From positions 1-45,161 of the forward strand of contig JAKSBZ010000024.1 in NCBI GenBank assembly GCA_022360875.1: DNA of 45,161 nucleotides, written 5' to 3'. Numbering within the stretch: the first letter of the stretch is position 1; every line of letters starts with the position of its first letter. The notes under the pieces are model-generated. The model saw only the letters and a program-made list of their open reading frames with translations. It made no database searches and was not told the origin of the DNA. The DNA is from Cytophagales bacterium. Lineage in GTDB: Bacteria; Bacteroidota; Bacteroidia; Cytophagales; Cyclobacteriaceae. The position numbers and the translations under genes were made by a program. Below, piece by piece: positions 35,215 through 43,540 of this stretch.

Positions 35215-36375
35215 TTAGCCCCTGAATAAGAAAAACTCATCTTTCATTGATTCCAGGGCTGTCGTTTTATCGGAAGTAATATGCTGTATCGCTTCGTCTG
35301 TAAACTGTTCTCCCTTCCCGGTCAGCGAGATAATTTTGTTTTCAATAACAATCATGTTGTTGTTTCGCGCCAGGCGCAAAACGCTTTTCGCACGCACCCG
35401 CTGCCAGTTAATGTGATCCTGCAAATGGTCTATGTGCCGTTCGCTTTCTTCCTTGTGGTTGTGCAAATGCAGCAAAAAAGTAAGCATGGAAACCTCAATG
35501 CGCTGTCTGCGGCGTTTTCTCCAGACAGAAATCCAGCCTCTGTGCGGAGCAAAAAGAAAAGCGGCGAAGAAAAACAAGCCCAGTACGCTGGTAATGGCTC
35601 CGGCAATGGATGCATCCAGATAATTGGCGAGCCAGTATCCGCCAATAGCGCTCAACAAACCCACTCCCACGGCAATACCCAGCATTTTTTTCAGATCCTC
35701 TGTAAGCAGATAAGCCGTTGCCGCCGGCGCAATCATCAGCGCCACGACCAGAATTGCCCCGACTGCATCAAATGCTCCAACCGTCGTAACCGAAGCCGTG
35801 GTCATTAGTCCGTAGTGCATCAGTGCCGGAGAGAAACCGAGCGTCGCTGCCAGCTGCGAATCGAATGTGCTGACCTTCAGTTCTTTGAAAAAAGAAAAAA
35901 GAAGAATCAGAGTAATTAGCAGAATTGACCCGATAACCCAAAGCGCTTTCGGCCCAAGGTCTGTCCCGCCAACCATGAAGCGGTCAAAAGGCGCAAAGGC
36001 GAGTTCTCCCAAAAGCACGGCATCAACGTCCAGGTGAACATCGTTGGCATGTCGCGCAATCATAATGACCCCTATGCTGAAAAGAGCGGGAAACACCAGG
36101 CCAATGGCGGTGTCTTCTTTCACCAGTCCGGTTTTCTGGATAAACTCCACCATTACGACAGTCAGTACGCCCGTTGCGGCGGCCAGGACAATCAGCAAGG
36201 GAGAGGAAAGATCCTGAGTGATAAAAAAACCGATTACAATTCCCGGGAGAATCGAATGGCTGATAGCGTCGCTGATCATGGCCATTTTCCTAAGCACCAA
36301 AAAAGTACCGGGAATAGCACAGGCAACGGCAACCAGCATGGCTATTAGCTGTATCTCTATTTGCGGCTGGCTCAT
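35215..36375 (-). CDS. Metal ABC transporter permease with winged-helix-like tail (second permease)
   Basis: The 386-residue protein has about eight transmembrane helices of the TroC/ZnuB/MntB permease family (QLIAMLVAVACAIPGTFLVLRKMAMISDAISHSILPGI, FFKELKVSTFDSQLAATLGF, LMIAPAATAYLLT). After FLFAPHRGWISVWRKRRRQR it continues with ~100 cytoplasmic residues, absent from the classical permeases, that look like a winged helix (RAKSVLRLARNNNMIVIENKIISLTGKGEQFTDEAIQHI). Its start overlaps the end of the first permease gene by 4 bases. It is the last gene of the operon. With the other permease it would form the channel for Mn, Zn or Fe. Confidence 0.93.
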   Translation of the reverse strand: MSQPQIEIQLIAMLVAVACAIPGTFLVLRKMAMISDAISHSILPGIVIGFFITQDLSSPLLIVLAAATGVLTVVMVEFIQKTGLVKEDTAIGLVFPALFSIGVIMIARHANDVHLDVDAVLLGELAFAPFDRFMVGGTDLGPKALWVIGSILLITLILLFSFFKELKVSTFDSQLAATLGFSPALMHYGLMTTASVTTVGAFDAVGAILVVALMIAPAATAYLLTEDLKKMLGIAVGVGLLSAIGGYWLANYLDASIAGAITSVLGLFFFAAFLFAPHRGWISVWRKRRRQRIEVSMLTFLLHLHNHKEESERHIDHLQDHINWQRVRAKSVLRLARNNNMIVIENKIISLTGKGEQFTDEAIQHITSDKTTALESMKDEFFLFRG

Positions 36376-37496
36376 GGCTTCTGAGGATTTTGGTTGTACA
36401 AATTAGCCGCCTGCTCAAAGCCTTCTTTCGTAAGCGACCACATCTTCTGATCAAATGTTATCAAGTTTTTCTCAGCCAATTTTTTCATTGATTTTCTGGA
36501 ATATCCCTGAAAATTGTTAAACAGTTTTATGGCATGCGGATGCTGAAAATCTTCATGCGTTTTTGCTATCTCGTACATAAAAGCCAGCGTTTTGTGCAGC
36601 TTCAAATCGTTCCGGTTTTTCACATACCGAATGCGCTGGGCAATCAGCCCGCGGTTGGGCGCGAATATAAACGATATGCCTACGAAGCCGGCCGCTACCA
36701 AAACGATTACCGGTCCGGTCGAAAGATTATTGTAGCTTGCGGAAACCGCCGTGCCGCCAATCCCTGACATCGCGCCGAATAAAGCGGCCAGAACAATCAT
36801 GACCCACAGCTTGTCTGTCCACTGGCGAGCGGCCGCGGCAGGCGCCAGCAGCATGGCACTCATCAGCACTACGCCCACGGTCTGCAGGCCCAAAACGATA
36901 GCCAAAACCATAAAAGAAGTCATGAGCACATCAATAAACCGGGTGTTGAAACCCAACGTAAGCGTATACTCCGGATCAAAAAGCAGAATCTTGAATTCCT
37001 TCCAAAACAAAAGCAAAATAATCAGCGCGCCCAAGGTCACCCAAAACATCAGCCAAATATCCGATTCCACCAAAGTCGCAGCCTGTCCGAAAAGGTATTT
37101 TTCCAGACCGGCCTGATTGGCGTTCGGCATTTTCTGGATGTAAGTCATCAGGAGCATCCCGAATCCGAAAAACAGCGACAGAATCAGACCCAAAGCGGTG
37201 TCGGACTTCAGGTGAGTGTTCTTCACAATGCTGCGGATCCAAAACGTTCCGGCAAGTCCGCTGATCAAGGCGCCCAGCAAGAACGCGGACGTGTTTTTAG
37301 TCTGCATTATAATAAAGGCCAGCGCAATGCCCGGCAGAGCCGCATGCGATATCGCGTCGCCCAGCAGACTTTGTTTGCGAAGCACGGCAAAACTGCCCAG
37401 CATTCCGCACACTGCTCCCAGCAGCGCCGTTCCCAATGTGATCGTACGCAGCGTATAATCCGTAAAGAGCAAAGAAAAGTATTCTTGTATATCCAT
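36372..37496 (-). CDS. Metal ABC transporter permease with winged-helix-like tail (first permease)
   Basis: The 374-residue permease has family motifs FAVLRKQSLLGDAISHAALPGIALAF, FWKEFKILLFDPEYTLTLGFNTRF and MLLAPAAAARQWT, and about eight transmembrane helices up to RGLIAQRIRYVKNR. The cytoplasmic tail (about 280-374) includes YSRKSMKKLAEKNLITFDQKMWSLTKEGFEQAA, like the recognition helix and wing of DtxR/MarR-type domains. It is coupled to the ATPase gene (stop/start share one base, TGATG) and to the second permease (ATGA). Substrate is inferred from context (MntR-like repressor, TroA-like binder). Confidence 0.93.
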   Translation of the reverse strand: MDIQEYFSLLFTDYTLRTITLGTALLGAVCGMLGSFAVLRKQSLLGDAISHAALPGIALAFIIMQTKNTSAFLLGALISGLAGTFWIRSIVKNTHLKSDTALGLILSLFFGFGMLLMTYIQKMPNANQAGLEKYLFGQAATLVESDIWLMFWVTLGALIILLLFWKEFKILLFDPEYTLTLGFNTRFIDVLMTSFMVLAIVLGLQTVGVVLMSAMLLAPAAAARQWTDKLWVMIVLAALFGAMSGIGGTAVSASYNNLSTGPVIVLVAAGFVGISFIFAPNRGLIAQRIRYVKNRNDLKLHKTLAFMYEIAKTHEDFQHPHAIKLFNNFQGYSRKSMKKLAEKNLITFDQKMWSLTKEGFEQAANLYNQNPQKP

Positions 37497-38254
37497 CAGG
37501 GCTGTATGCTAACTTTGTAATTTATTCCGTAGGTCTGCGTCAGATGATCATCGTTGAAAATCTCTTTCACCGGACCGGTGGCAATTTTCTTCACATTCAG
37601 GAAAGTCACCCAGTCAAAATACTCGGGCACCGTTTGCAAATCGTGATGGACTACAATAACGGTTTTTCCTGTTCTCCTCAAATCCTTCAGAATACGGATA
37701 ATGGCTTTCTCTGTAGTGGCATCCACTCCCTGAAAAGGTTCATCCATCAGATAAACCGAGGCGTTTTGCACCAAAGCGCGCGCAAGGAAAATCCGCTGCT
37801 GCTGTCCGCCGGAAAGCTGCGAAATCTGACGGTTCTTAAACGGCAGCATACCTACTTTTTCCAGCGCTTCAAGCGCCTCTTTCTTCTGTTTTGCGCCCGG
37901 CCGACGCATCCAGCCCAGTCTTCCGTAAGTTCCCATGGTCACGACATCCAATGCAGTGGTCGGAAAGTCCCAGTCCACGCTGCCTTTCTGCGGCACGTAG
38001 GCCACATGCCTGCGCTGCTTCTCGTAAGGCTTTCCAAACACTTTGACCGAACCCGCCAATGGCTTTACAATGCCCAGGACCGATTTAATTAAAGTTGACT
38101 TTCCGGCACCGTTTGGCCCGACTACAGCCATCAGCACGCCTTCAGGGATTTTCAAGTCCACATCCCAAAGCACCGGTTTATAGTTATAGGCTACTGTCAA
38201 GTCATCTACCTGAACCGCTATTTTATCTTTCATCTTTTTTTGATGGTTTTTCAA
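37496..38254 (-). CDS. Metal ABC transporter ATPase
   Basis: The 252-residue ATPase has Walker [11 protein letters not shown]-loop [15 protein letters not shown], signature LSGGQQQR, Walker [13 protein letters not shown] and switch histidine VVHHD. The [14 protein letters not shown] stretch is typical of the MntB/TroB/ZnuC group. The start could be Met8 (38233); the first Met at 38254 is used here. It lies 70 bases after the binding-protein gene, with a long imperfect hairpin between them, and is coupled to the permease gene. It energises the import of divalent metal. Confidence 0.95.
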   Translation of the reverse strand: MKNHQKKMKDKIAVQVDDLTVAYNYKPVLWDVDLKIPEGVLMAVVGPNGAGKSTLIKSVLGIVKPLAGSVKVFGKPYEKQRRHVAYVPQKGSVDWDFPTTALDVVTMGTYGRLGWMRRPGAKQKKEALEALEKVGMLPFKNRQISQLSGGQQQRIFLARALVQNASVYLMDEPFQGVDATTEKAIIRILKDLRRTGKTVIVVHHDLQTVPEYFDWVTFLNVKKIATGPVKEIFNDDHLTQTYGINYKVSIQP

Positions 38255-38261
38255 TGGTCAG

Positions 38262-38325
38262 ATGAAACATCCGTTGCAATCATGTCTCTCGTGTGTGTTA
38301 AGACCGATTGTCATGGATGTTTCAT
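38262..38325. repeat. Intercistronic inverted repeat between binding-protein and ATPase genes
   Basis: ATGAAACATCC (38262-38272) and GGATGTTTCAT (38315-38325) are exact reverse complements; inside them GCAATC (38276-38281) and GATTGT (38306-38311) pair with one mismatch. The structure fills the whole space between the two genes and may keep the binding-protein mRNA stable or limit read-through. Confidence 0.65.
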
Positions 38326-39242
38326 TATTTTAAAGCGTCTACAATTGTTCGCGTGTTATACTCATACATTCCGACATATGTACCTTCCGGCGTTCCCGCA
38401 TTTCCCAGCGCGTCCGAAAACAGCGTGCCGCCGATGTGCACCTCGCGGCCTTTGGAACGGACCGCTTCCTGCAGCGCCTCGATAGTGCGCTTAGGAATTG
38501 AAGACTCTACAAAAACCGCTTTCAGCTTTTTATCGATAATAAACTTCGCCATTTCCTGAACATCCTTTACCCCGGCCTCAGAAAGCGTGGAAAGTCCCTG
38601 CAAACCGACTACTTCAAAATCGTACAGCCTTCCGAAATAATTGAAGGCATCGTGAGCAGTCACCAGAATGCGCTTTCTTTTCGGCAGTTCCGAAACCTTA
38701 GACTTCATGTCCTTGTAAAGCTTATCCAGACGAATAATATAGGCATCGGCGTTTGCCAAAAAATAACTTTTGTGCTTAGCGTTTAGCTTGGACAGCTCTC
38801 CCGCCACATACTTTACAGCTTTTTTCCAAAGGTTTATGTCGAACCAGATATGCGGATCGTGACTCAGCGAAAACTGTTCTGAAGATATTAAATCCGACTC
38901 CGCCAAAGCATCCGAAAGCGCAATGGTTTTCTTGTTTTGATGCGCCATTTTCTCAAACACCTCCACCAGCTTGCCTTCAAGGTGCAATCCGTTGTAAATA
39001 ATAGCGTCCGAATTGAAAAGCTTGGTCACATCGCCCTCGCTGGCTTTGTACAGGTGCGGATCCACTCCGCTGCCCATCAGCCCCTGCACTTCAACCCATT
39101 CGCCGCCCACGATTTTCGTTAAATCGGTAATCATTGTCGTGGTGGTAACCAACTGCAGCTTTCCGTTGCCCTTCTTGCTTTTCTTTCCCTGACAAGAGAA
39201 AAGCAATGTCGTAATCATTATTAATGAAAATATTCTCTTCAT
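38325..39242 (-). CDS. TroA/MntA-type metal-binding lipoprotein (ABC solute-binding)
   Basis: The 305-residue protein has a lipoprotein leader (lipobox LLFSC, Cys17) and the cluster A-I solute-binding fold. Metal ligands are visible: H63 in GVDPHLYKAS, H131 in SHDPHIWFD, H197 in VTAHDAFNYFG and D277 in TLFSDALG. This His-His-His-Asp set matches TroA; some manganese-specific binders have Glu in the third position, so Mn, Zn or Fe are all possible. LQGLSTLSEAGVKDVQEM and AVFVESSIPKRTIEALQ are typical. It is followed by ATPase and permease genes. The 130 bases before it separate it from the outer-membrane gene and may hold an internal promoter. Confidence 0.94.
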   Translation of the reverse strand: MKRIFSLIMITTLLFSCQGKKSKKGNGKLQLVTTTTMITDLTKIVGGEWVEVQGLMGSGVDPHLYKASEGDVTKLFNSDAIIYNGLHLEGKLVEVFEKMAHQNKKTIALSDALAESDLISSEQFSLSHDPHIWFDINLWKKAVKYVAGELSKLNAKHKSYFLANADAYIIRLDKLYKDMKSKVSELPKRKRILVTAHDAFNYFGRLYDFEVVGLQGLSTLSEAGVKDVQEMAKFIIDKKLKAVFVESSIPKRTIEALQEAVRSKGREVHIGGTLFSDALGNAGTPEGTYVGMYEYNTRTIVDALK

Positions 39243-39372
39243 TTGTATTTATTTTTTCTATATCTCTAAAAACAATAAGACAATCCTTTTAGCGCTTCAA
39301 GCAAAACGATCATCGTGACTGCTTCACAATTTCATTTTTTCAAACTCAGCCATTCTGAGCAAACCTGCGCGC

Positions 39373-40152
39373 TTATTTGAAAAGCCTAACGACAAAGCCG
39401 GTACTGATGAAATAATCAAGCTCTCCGCTTAGAGCAGTTCCGGCAGAAACATCCCACTGAAACATCGGCGCAATACTGTAGGTGAATCCGGCATTAAACA
39501 AATGCTCAGCATCCACTTCCCTGTATCTGTCTTCAGGAACAAATCCGTATAATTCTGCAAACAAACCCAATCGGTCGGCAGGGCTGTACCCGACCACGAA
39601 TGTATAAGCGTAGGTTGCATAAGCATTTTCTCCGCTCCAGTCAGCGCCAAGGTTGTACCCCATACTAAACTTTTCCGATAAATCATGTTCCAGCGAAAAG
39701 CGCATCGACGCTCCCGTTCCCTTGGTTATGTAACTGGAGCTTGCCGAAAAAGGCAATTCCACACTGGCTAAAAAACCTATCGAAGGTTTAAATCCTTCAC
39801 CTTTCTGAATATTTACTTTGAAACCCAGTGAAAGCGGAGACAAACCTTGAGCAACCGTCACATCATCTCGCCCGTTGAGAGCTGTGCGGCTACGACTGGC
39901 TTCCCACCCCAAACGCATCTCCATATTTTCCAGCAAACCGTACCGAAGCAGCGTCGTATTCCAAATAGCTTTATTCGCTTGACTGCTATACTTCTCATAT
40001 AGAAAGCCTGATTCTATTTGCAGACTGCTCTTTGGAACAGTAACAGAAGATTCCGTCTGGTCAGGCCGGTCAGTAATTAATTCCGGTTTGCGCTGCTGCG
40101 CAAATAGTTTACCGTTAAATATCAAAAAAGCAGCAAGTAGTAACTTTTTCAT
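39373..40152 (-). CDS. Outer-membrane beta-barrel transporter-like protein in the metal operon
   Basis: The 259-residue protein has a signal peptide (about 1-18, LFAQQ) and the start ELITDRPDQTESSVTVPKSSLQIESGF, which marks a family of Bacteroidota outer-membrane proteins annotated as transporter (Phenol_MetA_deg-like). Amphipathic strands follow to a final aromatic strand ending GFVVRLFK. It starts only five bases after the repressor gene, so it is co-transcribed with it and is probably under the same metal control. An outer-membrane channel for the imported metal is a reasonable inference, but is not shown by any motif. Confidence 0.8.
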   Translation of the reverse strand: MKKLLLAAFLIFNGKLFAQQRKPELITDRPDQTESSVTVPKSSLQIESGFLYEKYSSQANKAIWNTTLLRYGLLENMEMRLGWEASRSRTALNGRDDVTVAQGLSPLSLGFKVNIQKGEGFKPSIGFLASVELPFSASSSYITKGTGASMRFSLEHDLSEKFSMGYNLGADWSGENAYATYAYTFVVGYSPADRLGLFAELYGFVPEDRYREVDAEHLFNAGFTYSIAPMFQWDVSAGTALSGELDYFISTGFVVRLFK

Positions 40153-40157
40153 GAGCT

Positions 40158-40808
40158 TCAGTTCACGTAGATAATTTTTGTAAATTCCTTGTGCAGCAAA
40201 AGTGTCTGCCCGTCAATAACAATCTGCGTCATGCCGGTAGAGGCATACTGTTTTTTAATAAAAACCTTCGCCCGGTTATGCAGCCCGTTTTCCGAACAGA
40301 AGTCAAAAAACTCCTTGTCCATGCTAATCAGCCGTGAAATCCGGTACTCCTTCCCTTCTTCGGCTTCTGACAATACAGTAGACGTGTCCTTGGTTTTTAT
40401 TACGCCGTTTGCATCCGGAATCGGATCTCCGTGCGGATCAAACAACGGATGACCCAGATATTCATCAATCTTGTCCGCCATAAAATCGGAAGTTTCATGC
40501 TCCAGCAATTCCGCTTCCCTGTGGATTTCATGCAGGGAAATGTCAAACAGCTTAAAAAGAAACGCTTCCCAAAGACGATGTTTGCGCAGCACCTTAAGAG
40601 CCATCCTCTCTCCTTTTTCCGTCAGCACAAGTTCTTTGTATTTCTCATAAACTATCAGCTCCTTCTTTGCTAGCTTGCGCGCCATATCCGTTGCAGCGGC
40701 ATTGCTTATGTCAAGCCGCTTGGCAATCGTTCCGGGTTTGGTATCGCCCAGATGCCTGTGCTTAGAATGATAAATTGCTTTTAAAAAATTTTCAGTAGCG
40801 ACCGACAT
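40158..40808 (-). CDS. DtxR/MntR-family metal-dependent transcriptional repressor
   Basis: The 216-residue protein has an N-terminal winged helix (1-70: KPGTIAKRLDISNAAATDMARKLAKKELIVYEKYKELVLTEKGE), a metal-binding dimerisation domain (71-140) and a C-terminal SH3/FeoA-like domain (about 145-216). Ligand-like residues align with B. subtilis MntR: H77, E100, E103 and H104 (there H77, E99, E102, H103). The position of MntR D8 is Asn7 here, as in many Bacteroidota members, so the metal specificity cannot be read. It heads the operon and a perfect palindrome lies 25 bases upstream, which suggests autoregulation. Confidence 0.93.
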   Translation of the reverse strand: MSVATENFLKAIYHSKHRHLGDTKPGTIAKRLDISNAAATDMARKLAKKELIVYEKYKELVLTEKGERMALKVLRKHRLWEAFLFKLFDISLHEIHREAELLEHETSDFMADKIDEYLGHPLFDPHGDPIPDANGVIKTKDTSTVLSEAEEGKEYRISRLISMDKEFFDFCSENGLHNRAKVFIKKQYASTGMTQIVIDGQTLLLHKEFTKIIYVN

Positions 40809-40832
40809 ATCAACAGTTTGCTTGATAAAATA

Positions 40833-40848
40833 TTTAAGTATACTTAAA
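40833..40848. promoter_or_regulatory. Perfect palindromic operator before the DtxR/MntR gene
   Basis: TTTAAGTATACTTAAA is a perfect 16-base palindrome, 25 bases upstream of the repressor start, followed at once by a further ACTTAAAC half-like repeat (40850-40857). The layout (TTTA..TAAA arms) is that of DtxR/MntR operators. Autoregulation is inferred. Confidence 0.72.
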
Positions 40849-41011
40849 ACTTAAACAAATATAGCTTTATTCTGACATTTAAACAACTTAACTATTTTTT
40901 TTACCCTATGACACTCAGGCACTAGACAGCCCTGTAAAAAAACGAATTGCATTGCTGCAGGCAAAAAACGGCCGGCAATGACTTGCAGAAAGGAAAAATC
41001 AATAAAGTGAG

Positions 41012-41031
41012 AAGCTAAAAAAATTTAGCTT
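41012..41031. repeat. Small hairpin overlapping the stop of the last gene of the 41-45 kb operon
   Basis: AAGCTAAA (41012-41019) pairs with TTTAGCTT (41024-41031) across four bases. It overlaps the stop codon (41025-41027) and no clear T-run follows on the minus strand, so its role as a terminator is doubtful. Confidence 0.4.
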
Positions 41032-41588
41032 TGACGGTATAAAAAAATTTCTTCTATGTGTCCGCTGGACAATTGCAGGGCCTCTTTCCGAACAATCGTC
41101 CAGGCGGGCAGATCAAACGAATGCGTAACAATCCTCACTCCTGCAAACAATTCCTCCTCAAGTTTATAGGAAAGTTTACCCAGCATCGAACGCGAAAGAT
41201 ACAAAATCAGCGCATCGGCGCTGGACAAATCCGCCTGGTATAAATCTTTGTTGAACAATTGAATCTTGTCGGTCAAGCCGTGATTTCTGACTTTGTCCTG
41301 AGCAAGGCGGTACACTTCCGGACAGCATTCGTAGCCCACACCGCGGACCCCATAAATCAGAAATGCTTCAATGAGCGCGCTGGCGTCTCCGCACCCCAAG
41401 TCGAACAAGATTTCCGAGGGTTTCAGCTCCAAACATTTCAGTTTTTCGCGAACCAGCTCCAAATCAGTTTTATGAAAAGGGTCATTGACTTGAGGAAAAA
41501 GATGTAACATTCTCTTAAAGATTCTGGGAACCAAAAAATGATCATACAAATTCAGAAACGTCCTTTTTCGAATTCTCGATCTGCACAT
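41025..41588 (-). CDS. SAM-dependent methyltransferase, FAM173 (ANTKMT)-like
   Basis: The 187-residue enzyme has motif I DLGCGDAS (63-70), an acidic residue after strand 2 (E87 in VGYECCP) and LYLSRSMLGKLSYKL (130-143), then GVRIVTHSFDLPAW. This order follows the FAM173 protein-lysine methyltransferases, including an N-terminal LYDHFLVPRIF..LHLFP segment that resembles their membrane-proximal start. The 41588 ATG overlaps the upstream gene by 47 bases; Met27 (41510) is an alternative, but the N-terminal similarity favours the long form. It is the last gene of the operon. The target (a protein lysine, by family analogy) is unknown. Confidence 0.75.
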   Translation of the reverse strand: MCRSRIRKRTFLNLYDHFLVPRIFKRMLHLFPQVNDPFHKTDLELVREKLKCLELKPSEILFDLGCGDASALIEAFLIYGVRGVGYECCPEVYRLAQDKVRNHGLTDKIQLFNKDLYQADLSSADALILYLSRSMLGKLSYKLEEELFAGVRIVTHSFDLPAWTIVRKEALQLSSGHIEEIFLYRQS

Positions 41589-42582
41589 TGATATAAGGCG
41601 AAAGCCGGAAAGCCGCTTTCAATTGAAAATCCGTTTTCTGATCCGGGAGGTGCTCAATCTGCATAGGAACAGTCAGAAAACTCTGGTGAGGTTTGATGAT
41701 ATGCTTGTTAAAAACCAGAATTTCAGTAAACAGATCCAGAAAAGGGTATTCTTTCAGCAAAGACAAAGGCACTGTAATATTTTTTGACGGAAACCGCACA
41801 TCCTCCGGATTCCGCTTCCAGCTTTCGGTCTGAGCCGCCGCAGCCGATACATCAAAAGACAATACTGTTTCCAAAAGCCTGTAACAAGACGGCGCTTCAG
41901 GATCATCAGACAAATCCTGTCGGTATCGGTCAGGGTTAAGCACGCCAATCGAAACTTTTACGCACTGCGGAATCAAAACCGGAGGCGGACTAATCTGACT
42001 AAGCAGATTAAGCATAATCGGCACCTGCGGTTCCCTGAGCAAACCGGACTGCATAGTTTCCCCGATCAGAATATCGACACGAGATGAAGGCAACTTGTAG
42101 GCAGAAGCATCAGCAAGCTCTGCCGTTCGAATATAAGGTTCCAGTGAAAAATGCTCTATCAGCCCCGTAACGCTTTCATGGCTTTTCGGATGAATTTCCA
42201 ATAAGGTAATTTGTATTTCCTCAGGCGCAAACCGGCTAAACAGAGGCAAAACCAGCGTTGCAAAAGGCCCGCATCCCGCATATAGAATATGTACTGTTTT
42301 TCCCTCTCGGCGCACCGCTTCCTGAACAGCCTCCATTATCCCCAGCATATACTTTTTGGTGCGGACAACATCATCAATGCAATAAGCCGCCCAAGAAGGC
42401 CCCAGGGCTTTGCCGTACTTGGTATGTACATTTGTTTTGTTAGATTCTTCCTGCAGATCCAGACCGATTTGACCAGCAAGAAACTGTCGCAATTCGTTTC
42501 CTCTCACCGTCAGTCCCTGCACGCTCAGGGAATCATCAAGAAATTGGTTTACCCTGTGTTTTAATTCTTCAGCTGGTTTCAT
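41542..42582 (-). CDS. PRMT-like methyltransferase
   Basis: The 346-residue protein has an N-terminal helical region (1-90), a Rossmann core with motif I YAGCGPFA (101-108), the acidic end of strand 2 (E129 in LLEIHPKS), and VDILIGETMQSGLLREPQVPI (169-189). E175 and E184 in that last segment have the spacing of the double-Glu loop of protein arginine methyltransferases. A C-terminal beta-rich part (about 200-346) could correspond to the PRMT barrel. The start overlaps the formyltransferase stop by 14 bases. Arginine as substrate is inference; it could act on another guanidino or amine group. Confidence 0.72.
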   Translation of the reverse strand: MKPAEELKHRVNQFLDDSLSVQGLTVRGNELRQFLAGQIGLDLQEESNKTNVHTKYGKALGPSWAAYCIDDVVRTKKYMLGIMEAVQEAVRREGKTVHILYAGCGPFATLVLPLFSRFAPEEIQITLLEIHPKSHESVTGLIEHFSLEPYIRTAELADASAYKLPSSRVDILIGETMQSGLLREPQVPIMLNLLSQISPPPVLIPQCVKVSIGVLNPDRYRQDLSDDPEAPSCYRLLETVLSFDVSAAAAQTESWKRNPEDVRFPSKNITVPLSLLKEYPFLDLFTEILVFNKHIIKPHQSFLTVPMQIEHLPDQKTDFQLKAAFRLSPYINVQIENSKKDVSEFV

Positions 42583-43525
42583 GGGCTATTACTGATTTTT
42601 CCGGTTCCACCGTTACAAATTTTTCACTGGACTTTATGCCTAAAGCAGCAAACTTATTTCCTGAAAATATTCCCTCGGGAGTTTGCAGCACATTTATCCG
42701 AATTATCTTATAGTCCGAACACTTCACGAAAAGTCCTTGCTGGGAGGACGCATGAATAATGGTCCCGGGGCTTCCGAAGAATGTTTCCGCCGTATCGGCA
42801 GGGCTAACTTCATGAATCCGAATAGGAGCTCCGCGAAAAGAAGTCATCCCTCCTCCGTAATAAGGATTGCAAGCATTCACAAGCGCTTCCACCTCTTCTG
42901 CAGACTGTTTTTCCCAGCAAATACAAAGATCATCGGCAGAAGGCTTCCGAAGCAGTTCAATCTGCGCCTGAAGCTCTCCCGGTGCCGAGGCTTTAATGGA
43001 AGAAAAAATCTGCGGCAAAACTGTCGCACATATTACACCCAAGCGGTTAGCCAGCAAACCTATGCCCTCTCCCGGCAAAACAGGAACCTTGTGCTGAAAA
43101 ACAACAGCACCGCTGTCGAAATGCTTATTTACACGGTGAACGGTAAGCTGCGTATAACGTTCTGCATTCTTTAGCGTCCAAAAAAGCGGCGCAGCTCCGG
43201 AATAACGGGGAAGCTCACCGAAATGAATATTGAACGTTCCCCTATGCGGCTGGTTGAAGGCTACCTCGGGCAATAAGTACGGAAAGCTCAGCACCAATGC
43301 TGCCTCAGCATTAAGAGATTTCAGCCAAACAGGCAAAACGGTTTTTATTTCCTCTCTTTTTACCAATAAATACGGCAAGCCAGCCTTTCGCATAAAACCC
43401 AGCATGCTCCGAAGCTCCTCGCTCGAATAATCCGGCATAACCAATCCTGCCAGCTGTTTGTTCTCTTGTAGTTTCATTAAGGCGGGAAATGCCCAAAGAC
43501 TGTTGGCGTACAGAACCGTTTTCAT
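42569..43525 (-). CDS. Fmt-like formyltransferase
   Basis: The 318-residue protein has the two-domain layout of methionyl-tRNA formyltransferase and its natural-product relatives. The catalytic triad is complete: N99 and H101 in FNIHFGELPRYSG and D137 in HFDSGAVV; the spacing (99-101-137) equals that of E. coli Fmt (106-108-144). The C-terminal domain resembles FMT-C (NPYYGGGMTSFRGAPIRIHEV, PGTIIHASSQQGLFVKCSDYKIIRI). The N-terminal GTPxFAVP-type signature of Fmt is replaced by YANSLWAFPAL. Together with its context, this suggests it is not the housekeeping tRNA enzyme and uses formyl-tetrahydrofolate on another amine. Confidence 0.88.
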   Translation of the reverse strand: MKTVLYANSLWAFPALMKLQENKQLAGLVMPDYSSEELRSMLGFMRKAGLPYLLVKREEIKTVLPVWLKSLNAEAALVLSFPYLLPEVAFNQPHRGTFNIHFGELPRYSGAAPLFWTLKNAERYTQLTVHRVNKHFDSGAVVFQHKVPVLPGEGIGLLANRLGVICATVLPQIFSSIKASAPGELQAQIELLRKPSADDLCICWEKQSAEEVEALVNACNPYYGGGMTSFRGAPIRIHEVSPADTAETFFGSPGTIIHASSQQGLFVKCSDYKIIRINVLQTPEGIFSGNKFAALGIKSSEKFVTVEPEKSVIAHETS

Positions 43526-43540
43526 GTTATTCAGAATTTA

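Noticed and set aside
39345-39359. Terminator CTCAG/CTGAG after the outer-membrane protein gene
   Set aside because: The stem is only five bases and no T-run follows on the minus strand.
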